From an uncultured Bacteroides sp. (GTDB lineage Bacteria > Bacteroidota > Bacteroidia > Bacteroidales > Bacteroidaceae): a stretch of 26,237 nucleotides of DNA. Below the pieces are notes generated by a model. The model ran no database searches and was not told where the DNA came from. It saw only the letters and a program-made list of their open reading frames with translations. The translations under genes and the position numbers were made by a program. Each line of letters opens with the position of its first letter. The stretch's first letter is position 1. Below are positions 1 through 6,312 of this stretch, in pieces. The stretch is taken from NCBI GenBank assembly GCA_900552645.1, contig USAN01000019.1:1-26237 (forward strand). The letters are read 5' to 3'.

Positions 1-314
1 ACTTGATGCAAATTGGGACTTATTTGTGATTATACGTACTTAACCGAAGGCTTACTTTTATATTTTCTCCTATTAAGAAAATTAGTTTGGTGGTAAATGG
101 CAATTATTTAATTAATGACAATTCAAAATTGTTTCTTTTAGGTGGAGAAGCTTTGTTCACTATCAACAAAAAATGGGAACTATCAATTGCGGGTAGTAAT
201 ATGTTTAATCAGAAACGCTACACTTCTGAACGATATAACTCATTAAACTTTGTATCAACTCAATATTCTATAAGAGGTCGCAACTTATTTGCCACAATAA
301 AAATGTCATTCTAA
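1..314 (+). pseudogene. C-terminal remnant of an outer-membrane beta-barrel receptor (TonB-dependent-receptor-like), apparently frameshifted
   Basis: From position 30 to the stop at 312-314 the frame encodes about 94 residues with alternating polar and hydrophobic beta-strands. It contains an FSPIKKISL strand, a KKWELSIAGSNMFNQKRY stretch typical of the last strands of Bacteroidetes outer-membrane receptors, and ends IKMSF, with the terminal Phe used for barrel insertion. This frame has an in-frame TGA at 27-29. The neighbouring frame is open from base 2 (LDANWDLFV), and skipping one base near 29 would join the two smoothly, so a one-base frameshift is likely. The rest of the gene lies outside the window. 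It could be a SusC-like receptor or a smaller beta-barrel protein with a carboxypeptidase-like N-terminal domain; the fragment cannot decide. A TTG at 87 could open a 75-codon ORF, but that is too short to be a whole receptor. Confidence 0.55.
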
Positions 315-330
315 TTATTTTGATTAAATA

Positions 331-1005
331 TTATTCTTCAAAATCATCTATAGTGAAATTGGTGAAGTCGACAAAAGGTTTGGCAACTGTAAATATGTTT
401 TCAATTCTATCCATAAGTGTCTCTTGATTATCAATGAAAAATGAGTCGGATACAGCATGGTTACAACTAAAGTCTTTAGGCTTTATATAAGCAATGTATT
501 TGTAATCTTTAGGGAAACCTTTAGGAGCTGTAACAAGGCGACTGTCGCCTATTACAGGGAAATATTTTTTAAATTCCGGATTATCTACAATGCCTATGTA
601 TTCGTCAATGTTGTCTACTACTGATTGGCGGACAGCTTTCAGTATATTCGATGGCCAACATATGCTTCCTACACAAAGCATACTGTTGCTGGGCTCAATG
701 TGAAGATAATATCCACAATGAGTAGCTTTCTTACCATGAGGATTTACATAAGCGCCCATGTGAGTTTTATAAGGAGTCTTGTCTGCACTGAATCGTGTAT
801 CTCTGTATATTCTATATGTGCACTGCGATGGCTGCATACCTTTTGCCGATGGCTCAATTTTAGAAATTCTATCTATAAAGGCAGCGGTAAGTATGTCAAA
901 ATCGGCTTTTACCTTTTCGTATTCATCTTTATGATCGCCGAACCACTCACGATTATTATTTGCTGAAAGTTCGTTTAAAAAACTGTATATATTCCTTATA
1001 TCCAT
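331..1005 (-). CDS. DUF2461 / TIGR02453 family protein
   Basis: 224 residues, the usual full length for the DUF2461 family, whose biochemical function is not established. Family hallmarks are visible: an N-terminal FLNELSANNNREWF segment (about residues 9-22), the RIYRDTRFSADKTPYKTHMGAY block (about 65-86, with the RDxRFSxDKTPYK signature) and an HCGYYLHIEP segment shortly after. There is no signal peptide or membrane segment, so it is probably cytoplasmic. The ATG at 1003-1005 is preceded by an A-rich leader and a -7 box at 1026-1033. The gene converges on the receptor remnant (16-bp gap) and is divergent from the response regulator. The family call is secure; the role is not known. Confidence 0.88.
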   Translation of the reverse strand: MDIRNIYSFLNELSANNNREWFGDHKDEYEKVKADFDILTAAFIDRISKIEPSAKGMQPSQCTYRIYRDTRFSADKTPYKTHMGAYVNPHGKKATHCGYYLHIEPSNSMLCVGSICWPSNILKAVRQSVVDNIDEYIGIVDNPEFKKYFPVIGDSRLVTAPKGFPKDYKYIAYIKPKDFSCNHAVSDSFFIDNQETLMDRIENIFTVAKPFVDFTNFTIDDFEE

Positions 1006-1025
1006 GGCGCATTTTTATTATAGAA

Positions 1026-1033
1026 CAAAAATA
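1026..1033 (-). promoter_or_regulatory. Candidate -7 box for the DUF2461 gene
   Basis: On the minus strand this reads TATTTTTG, matching the Bacteroidetes -7 consensus TAnnTTTG, and would place the transcript start about 16 nt before the ATG. No clear TTTG -33 box is seen at the usual 19-21 bp spacing. Confidence 0.35.
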
Positions 1034-1104
1034 TATAATTATTTCATAATGTGGTTTTTATCAGTTGAATAAAATGTTTTTATATGATTTATTATCAAAA
1101 TTAG

Positions 1105-1132
1105 TTTGTTGAATATATTTTTACTAAGTTTG
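1105..1132 (+). promoter_or_regulatory. Candidate promoter of the LuxR-type regulator
   Basis: TTTG at 1105-1108 and TAAGTTTG at 1125-1132 match the Bacteroidetes -33/-7 elements. The 16-bp spacing is shorter than the usual 19-21, so the -7 box is the stronger part. The predicted start is about 20 nt before the ATG at 1156. Confidence 0.4.
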
Positions 1133-1155
1133 TTCGTATATACAAATAATTAGTA

Positions 1156-1803
1156 ATGAGTGAATTGCTTCTTATAGATAATCAAGATGTGACAAGGATT
1201 GGATTAAAGTCTATTGCTTTGTCATTGAATTTATTTACCTCTATAGTAGAGGCAGATGATAAAGATAAACTAATATATTTTCTTAATGATAATAATGCTG
1301 GTGTAGTGGCTATGGATTATACTCTTATGGATATTTCAGAGGAGTATCTTCTTATTCTACCAATTCGTTATCCGAAGGCGCATTTTATAATGTTTTGCGA
1401 TGCACTTAGTACAAAGTTCATTAGACAAATATTATTTTCTACTACATCTTTCAGTATAATAATGAAGGATTCTTCACTGAAAGAAATTGAGGAGTGTTTG
1501 AAAATGGTTTCTGTGGGTAAAAGATATGTGTGTTATAGTGTAGATACACAGATTAAGCTAGATGATAAAAAAGAAAAGGAGGACATTGTGTCCCCCCTTA
1601 CTATCACTGAACGTGAAATATTAAAGTTGATTGCTATGGGTAAAACTACTAAAGATATAGCTAATGAACGTTTCCTTAGCGTATATACAGTGATGACCCA
1701 TAGAAAGAATATATTCCGTAAATTGTCGGTAAATAATATCCACGAGGCTACCAAATATGCTTTAAGAGCCGGACTGGTAGATCCTTTGGAATATTATATT
1801 TGA
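1156..1803 (+). CDS. Orphan LuxR/NarL-type response regulator
   Basis: 215 residues with a receiver-like domain (about 1-120) and a C-terminal LuxR helix-turn-helix (about 146-206: LTITEREILKLIAMGKTTKDIA, then SVYTVMTHRKNIFRKL). D54 (AMDYT) is the likely phosphoacceptor and K104 (IIMKD) the conserved lysine. The receiver is atypical: the acidic pair is D8-N9, and the position usually Thr/Ser at the end of strand 4 appears to be C81. No histidine kinase is encoded nearby, so it is an orphan. It probably binds DNA as a transcription regulator; its targets are unknown. It is divergent from the DUF2461 gene and ends one base before the mnmA stop codon on the other strand. The family call is firm; phosphorylation is uncertain. 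Confidence 0.85.
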   Translation: MSELLLIDNQDVTRIGLKSIALSLNLFTSIVEADDKDKLIYFLNDNNAGVVAMDYTLMDISEEYLLILPIRYPKAHFIMFCDALSTKFIRQILFSTTSFSIIMKDSSLKEIEECLKMVSVGKRYVCYSVDTQIKLDDKKEKEDIVSPLTITEREILKLIAMGKTTKDIANERFLSVYTVMTHRKNIFRKLSVNNIHEATKYALRAGLVDPLEYYI

Positions 1804-1804
1804 A

Positions 1805-2866
1805 TTAAATTCTTATTTCGCCACTACCTACACATATTTTTGCATCCTTGTCATATAGTACTCCGAATTGTCCTGGTGCTATACCTTGAATAGGAGTAGT
1901 ACTCTTTATATGTAAATGGTCGCCTTCGCGAATTAATGTTCCTTGTTTGAATGAATCGGTATGGCGGATCTTAAATGCTATTTCGGCAGTATCTTGTCCT
2001 TTCCATAAATCCTCGGTTATAAAGTTGAAGTCCTGTAGGAAAAATTCTGTTCCATACGACTTTTCATTATCATATCCTTTCGATACGAATATTACGTTGT
2101 CTTCTATGTTTTTGTTTATTACAAACCATGGACCTCCGCTTAATCCCAATCCTTTGCGTTGTCCTATAGTGTGAAACCAGTATCCTTTATGTTTTCCTAT
2201 CTTCTTTCCTGTTTCCAATTCTATTATATCTCCCTCTTTTTCTCCAAGAAAGCGGCGTAAGAAATCGTTATAGTTTATTTTGCCTAAGAAGCATATTCCC
2301 TGACTATCTTTACGGCGTGCACTAGGAAGTTTTGCATTTAAAGCAATGTCACGTACTTCATGTTTCATCAGTCCACCTAATGGAAACATAAGTTTTGATA
2401 CCTGAAGGTAGTCTATCTGTGCCAAGAAATCTGTTTGGTCTTTCACGGGATCAATAGCAGTGCCCAACCATATCTTGTCGTCGCGATTAACTATAGAGGC
2501 ATAGTGGCCCGTAGCTGTCTTGTCATAAAGATGACCTGCAGCTTGTTCAAAGCATCCAAACTTTATTAGTTTGTTGCACATAACGTCAGGGTTGGGTGTA
2601 AATCCTCTCTTTACTTTGTCAATAGCATACGTAACTACATTATCCCAATATTCTTTCTGCAAATCTATTATATTCAATTGCAAGCCATATCTTTTTGCAG
2701 TTGCGGTAGCTAGTTCAATATCCTCTTCGGCTGTACAGCTTAAGTCATCATCGCCATCCATGCCTATCTTTATATAAAAAAGATCGGGCTTATATCCTTG
2801 TTCGCAAAGAAGATGTGTTACAACTCCGCTGTCTACACCTCCTGAAATTAATGTTGCTATATTCAT
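1805..2866 (-). CDS. mnmA: tRNA-specific 2-thiouridylase MnmA
   Basis: 353 residues, normal for MnmA, which activates U34 of Lys/Glu/Gln tRNAs with ATP and replaces O2 with sulfur (s2U34) delivered from cysteine through a relay. The PP-loop SGGVDS is at residues 8-13. The first catalytic Cys is C97 in NPDVMCNKLIKFG and the second is C192 in DSQGICFLG. The TGHYA motif (119-123) and the GQRKGLGLSGG region are present, and the C-terminal beta-barrel ends with APGQFGVLYD. Bacteroidetes genomes often carry more than one MnmA paralog, so this may be one of several. It lies downstream of cysK on the same strand with a 138-bp gap and has its own -7 box. The 3' end abuts the response regulator with a one-base gap and no terminator between them. 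Confidence 0.95.
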   Translation of the reverse strand: MNIATLISGGVDSGVVTHLLCEQGYKPDLFYIKIGMDGDDDLSCTAEEDIELATATAKRYGLQLNIIDLQKEYWDNVVTYAIDKVKRGFTPNPDVMCNKLIKFGCFEQAAGHLYDKTATGHYASIVNRDDKIWLGTAIDPVKDQTDFLAQIDYLQVSKLMFPLGGLMKHEVRDIALNAKLPSARRKDSQGICFLGKINYNDFLRRFLGEKEGDIIELETGKKIGKHKGYWFHTIGQRKGLGLSGGPWFVINKNIEDNVIFVSKGYDNEKSYGTEFFLQDFNFITEDLWKGQDTAEIAFKIRHTDSFKQGTLIREGDHLHIKSTTPIQGIAPGQFGVLYDKDAKICVGSGEIRI

Positions 2867-2872
2867 TTAAAT

Positions 2873-2996
2873 ATGTTCTTATCCTTATTAGAGTGCAAAT
2901 TTATTCAAAATCTATGTTATTGTAATTACTATTACTGACAAAAATTGCTAATGAGTCAATAATGAGTTAAATATAAACAGTTGCAGATAAGAACAT
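2873..2996. repeat. 11-bp perfect inverted repeat bracketing the cysK-mnmA intergenic region
   Basis: ATGTTCTTATC at 2873-2883 is the exact reverse complement of GATAAGAACAT at 2986-2996. The arms lie at the two ends of the 138-bp gap and enclose 102 bp that include the mnmA -7 box. The distance is long for a terminator stem. It could be the ends of a small inserted element, an invertible segment, or chance in AT-rich DNA. Confidence 0.4.
2896..2903 (-). promoter_or_regulatory. Candidate -7 box for mnmA
   Basis: TAAATTTG on the minus strand matches TAnnTTTG and would give a leader of about 25 nt before the mnmA ATG. No good -33 box is seen. The box lies inside the inverted-repeat-bracketed segment 2873-2996. 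Confidence 0.4.
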
Positions 2997-3004
2997 TTAC
3001 TATT

Positions 3005-3952
3005 TTAAAGAGGATATTCCTCGAAAGCATAAAGTACTGTAGAGAGATATCTCTCGCCGGTATCGGGAAGAAGTACCACTATACGTTTGCCTTCATTTTC
3101 GGGTAGCTTTGCTAATTCAAGTGCGGCGTATGTAGCTGCTCCTGATGATATACCTACAAGTAATCCTTCTTTTTGTGAGAGTTCGCGTGCTGTTCGTATA
3201 GCATCGTCATCCTTTACCTGAAAAATCTTATCTACAACATTGCTGTTATATGTTGTTGGAATAAATCCTGCTCCTATACCTTGAATTTTGTGAGGCGATG
3301 GAGTTCCTCCAGACAAAACATGCGAGCTCTCGGGTTCTACTGCTACAATCTCTATATTTGGATTATGTCTTTTTAATCCTTCTCCTACACCGCTTACAGT
3401 TCCCCCTGTGCCTACTCCTGCAACGAATATATCTACTTTGCCATCGGTGTCATTCCATATTTCCTGAGCTGTGGTAGCTATATGTTTGGCAGGGTTTGCC
3501 GGATTTACAAATTGTCCTAATATTACAGCTCCTGGAATTGAGTCTCTTAGTTCTTCAGCTTTAGCCATAGCACCTTTCATACCTTTTGCTCCTTCGGTTA
3601 GTACAACTTGAGCTCCTAATGCTTTAAGCAGGTTCTGGCGCTCTACACTCATCGTTTCGGGCATAGTAAGTATTGCTTTATAACCTTTTACGGTAGCTAC
3701 CCATGCAAGTCCTACACCGGTATTTCCGCTTGTAGGTTCAATAATTACAGAGCCTGGTTTTAGTATTCCTTTTTGTTCGGCATCTTCAATCATAGCTAAT
3801 GCTATTCGGTCCTTTACGCTTCCACCGGGATTAAAATATTCAAGTTTTGCAACAACTTCGGCTTTTGTGCCTTTTGATTCAGAAAGATGTGATAATTCTA
3901 ATAAAGGGGTATTACCGATAAGCTCGGTGAGCTGTTTCTTGATTCTTGCCAT
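3005..3952 (-). CDS. cysK: Cysteine synthase (O-acetylserine sulfhydrylase)
   Basis: 315 residues, typical of CysK, a PLP enzyme that makes L-cysteine from O-acetylserine and sulfide in the cytoplasm. The PLP lysine is K47 in NPGGSVKDR, the substrate loop is TSGNTG (74-79), the phosphate-binding loop is GTGGT (181-185), the active-site GISSGA is near 267-272, and the C-terminal PDTGERYLST block is at 296-305. The ATG at 3950-3952 (MARIKK) is chosen over an upstream in-frame start at 4015 because the extra 21 residues match nothing in the family and the promoter (3990-4021) lies inside that extension. mnmA lies downstream on the same strand. A CysM-type or cystathionine beta-synthase assignment is less likely given length and motifs. 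Confidence 0.95.
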   Translation of the reverse strand: MARIKKQLTELIGNTPLLELSHLSESKGTKAEVVAKLEYFNPGGSVKDRIALAMIEDAEQKGILKPGSVIIEPTSGNTGVGLAWVATVKGYKAILTMPETMSVERQNLLKALGAQVVLTEGAKGMKGAMAKAEELRDSIPGAVILGQFVNPANPAKHIATTAQEIWNDTDGKVDIFVAGVGTGGTVSGVGEGLKRHNPNIEIVAVEPESSHVLSGGTPSPHKIQGIGAGFIPTTYNSNVVDKIFQVKDDDAIRTARELSQKEGLLVGISSGAATYAALELAKLPENEGKRIVVLLPDTGERYLSTVLYAFEEYPL

Positions 3953-3989
3953 AATATTTAGTTTTAAATTTCTTGTTTTTTGTATGATG

Positions 3990-4021
3990 CAAATATATAG
4001 GGTTATTTGTGTCACTGCAAT
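3990..4021 (-). promoter_or_regulatory. cysK promoter
   Basis: On the minus strand, ATTG (4018-4021) is followed after 20 bp by TATATTTG (3990-3997), close to the Bacteroidetes consensus TTTG-N19-21-TAnnTTTG. The leader would be about 30 nt. The -33 box sits inside the dyad at 4019-4038. Confidence 0.6.
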
Positions 4022-4038
4022 ACCATGTTTATGGTATT
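4019..4038. promoter_or_regulatory. Perfect 8-bp dyad overlapping the cysK -33 box (candidate operator)
   Basis: AATACCAT-GTTT-ATGGTATT is a perfect 8+4+8 inverted repeat that overlaps the -33 element of the cysK promoter and extends upstream. The position fits binding of a dimeric regulator. A short hairpin with no function is the alternative. Confidence 0.4.
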
Positions 4039-4105
4039 ATTAATATTATGATAAAATATCTCTTTATTAATTATTCAGATTGTTCTTCTCAAATTCTATA
4101 AAATA

Positions 4106-4137
4106 ACCGAGGCTGTCCTTTATTGGGCAGCCTCGGT
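4106..4137 (-). terminator. Terminator hairpin of the mutA-mutB operon
   Basis: ACCGAGGCTG (4106-4115) pairs with CAGCCTCGGT (4128-4137), with partial extension into the loop TCC/GGG. On the minus strand the stem is followed by TATTTTATAG, a weak U-rich tract. It lies 20 bp beyond the mutB stop and separates it from the cysK promoter. Confidence 0.75.
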
Positions 4138-4156
4138 ATATATTGTTGTAAATCTG

Positions 4157-6304
4157 TTATTCTTCGTCTAGCAGCAATTCCATAATCTGGCATGCGGCCT
4201 TCGCTACCGAGGTACCTGGACCAAATATTGCAACTACGCCAGCCTTATAAAGGAAATCATAGTCCTGTGCAGGAATAACACCTCCTGCAAATACCATGAT
4301 ATCTTCTCGACCCAATTTTTTAAGTTCTTCCATTATTTGAGGAATAAGAGTTTTATGACCGGCAGCAAGTGATGATACACCTACTGCATGTACATCGTTC
4401 TCTACAGCATCGCGAGCAGCCTCGGCAGGAGTCTGGAACAGAGGTCCCATATCTACGTCGAAACCACAGTCTGCATATCCTGTAGCAACTACTTTTGCAC
4501 CACGGTCGTGGCCGTCTTGTCCCATTTTTGCAATCATTATACGTGGACGGCGACCCTCTTTCTTCGCAAACTCTTCCGTTAGTTCGCAAGCTTTTGCGAA
4601 ATCCGGATCTTTTTTACTTTCTGATGAATACACTCCTGATATTGTTCTGATTACGGCTTTGTAACGGCCAACTATTGTTTCGCATGCATAAGAAATTTCT
4701 CCAAGTGTTGCACGAACTCGGGCTGCTTCTACTGCTAGTTCAAGCAAGTTTCCTTTTCCTGTTTTTACACATTCTGTAATTGCCTCCAGAGCCTTGTCAA
4801 CGTCTGCTTGATTTCTGCCTTCTTTCAATGTTTTCAGATTCTCTACCTGTTCAATACGTACTGCAGTATTATCTACTTCAAGAATATCGATAGGATCTTC
4901 TTTTTCCAGGCGATATTTGTTTGTACCTACTATAGTTTGTTCACCCGAGTCAATTCTAGCCTGAGTACGAGCAGCTGCTTCTTCAATACGCATCTTTGGA
5001 ACTCCGGTTTCTATAGCTTTTGCCATACCACCCAAACTTTCAATTTCCTGGATGTGTTCCCATGCTTTCTGTGCAAGATCGTTCGTGAGCGATTCTACAT
5101 AATAAGAACCTCCCCATGGATCTACATTCTTACATACGTTAGTCTCTTCTTGTATATATATCTGAGTATTGCGGGCAATACGTGCCGAGAAATCAGTTGG
5201 CAATGCAATGGCTTCATCAAGTGCATTGGTATGAAGAGACTGTGTGTGTCCCAATGCAGCAGCCATGGCCTCTATACAAGTACGACCTACATTGTTGAAT
5301 GGGTCTTGCTCTGTAAGCGACCATCCTGAAGTCTGTGAGTGAGTACGTAATGCAAGCGACTTAGGATTTTTGGGATTAAACTGTTTTACCAGTTTTGCCC
5401 AAAGCATACGTGCTGCACGCATTTTGGCAATTTCCATGAAGTGGTTCATACCAATAGCCCAGAAGAATGATAAACGAGGCGCGAAAGCATCAATATCTAT
5501 TCCTGCTGCTACACCGGCACGAAGATATTCAAGTCCGTCGGCAAGTGTATAAGCCAACTCTATATCGGCAGTTGCTCCGGCTTCTTGCATATGATAGCCT
5601 GAAATTGATATAGAATTGAATTTTGGCATTTTCTGAGATGTATATTCAAAAATATCTGAAATAATCTTCATTGAGAATGCTGGTGGATATATATATGTGT
5701 TACGTACCATGAACTCTTTAAGAATGTCATTTTGTATTGTACCAGCCATTTCTTCAAGTTTTGCACCCTGTTCAAGGCCAGCATTAATATAAAATGCCAT
5801 GATAGGAAGTACGGCACCATTCATAGTCATAGATACAGACATCTTGTTCAAAGGTATTCCATCGAAAAGAACTTTCATGTTTTCCAATGAACAGATAGAT
5901 ACTCCCGCTTTACCTACGTCGCCAACTACACGTTCGTGATCGGGATCATATCCGCGGTGAGTAGGAAGGTCGAATGCAACCGACAAACCTTTCTGACCTG
6001 ATGCAAGATTACGGCGATAAAATGCATTACTCTCTTCGGCGGTCGAAAATCCGGCATACTGACGAATAGTCCATGGGCGGAAAGTATACATCATAGAATA
6101 AGGACCACGAAGGAATGGAGGAATACCTGCAACATAGTCAAGGTGTTCCATGCCTTCAAGATCTTCTTTAGTATATACAGGCTTTACATTAATATGTTCT
6201 GGAGTCTTCCAAGAAGCCTTTATATCATTTTCCTTTTGCCATTCCAATCCGTTTTTGGCTTGGAAGCCAGCATATATATCTATATTCTTAAAATTCGGTT
6301 TCAT
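4157..6304 (-). CDS. mutB: Methylmalonyl-CoA mutase, large catalytic subunit
   Basis: 715 residues. It catalyses the adenosylcobalamin-dependent interconversion of (R)-methylmalonyl-CoA and succinyl-CoA, a step in succinate/propionate metabolism. The substrate-binding TIM barrel (about 1-560) holds residues matching the Propionibacterium enzyme with an offset of six: Y83 (WTIRQYAG, Y89), R201 (FMVRNTY, R207) and H238 (SGYHMQEAG, H244). RTHSQTSGWSLTEQDP and a LHTNALDEA segment are also present. The C-terminal B12 domain carries DGHDRG with cobalt ligand H599, and later GVSSLAAGH and FAGGVIP. It begins 8 bp after the mutA stop, so the pair forms one operon and a heterodimer. A terminator follows at 4106-4137. 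Confidence 0.97.
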   Translation of the reverse strand: MKPNFKNIDIYAGFQAKNGLEWQKENDIKASWKTPEHINVKPVYTKEDLEGMEHLDYVAGIPPFLRGPYSMMYTFRPWTIRQYAGFSTAEESNAFYRRNLASGQKGLSVAFDLPTHRGYDPDHERVVGDVGKAGVSICSLENMKVLFDGIPLNKMSVSMTMNGAVLPIMAFYINAGLEQGAKLEEMAGTIQNDILKEFMVRNTYIYPPAFSMKIISDIFEYTSQKMPKFNSISISGYHMQEAGATADIELAYTLADGLEYLRAGVAAGIDIDAFAPRLSFFWAIGMNHFMEIAKMRAARMLWAKLVKQFNPKNPKSLALRTHSQTSGWSLTEQDPFNNVGRTCIEAMAAALGHTQSLHTNALDEAIALPTDFSARIARNTQIYIQEETNVCKNVDPWGGSYYVESLTNDLAQKAWEHIQEIESLGGMAKAIETGVPKMRIEEAAARTQARIDSGEQTIVGTNKYRLEKEDPIDILEVDNTAVRIEQVENLKTLKEGRNQADVDKALEAITECVKTGKGNLLELAVEAARVRATLGEISYACETIVGRYKAVIRTISGVYSSESKKDPDFAKACELTEEFAKKEGRRPRIMIAKMGQDGHDRGAKVVATGYADCGFDVDMGPLFQTPAEAARDAVENDVHAVGVSSLAAGHKTLIPQIMEELKKLGREDIMVFAGGVIPAQDYDFLYKAGVVAIFGPGTSVAKAACQIMELLLDEE

Positions 6305-6312
6305 GTTGTTCT

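Noticed and set aside
4808..5329. 173-codon open frame antisense to mutB
   Set aside because: It lies wholly inside a strongly supported mutB and encodes a Cys/Phe/Tyr-rich sequence with no family resemblance, as expected from reverse reading of AT-rich codons.
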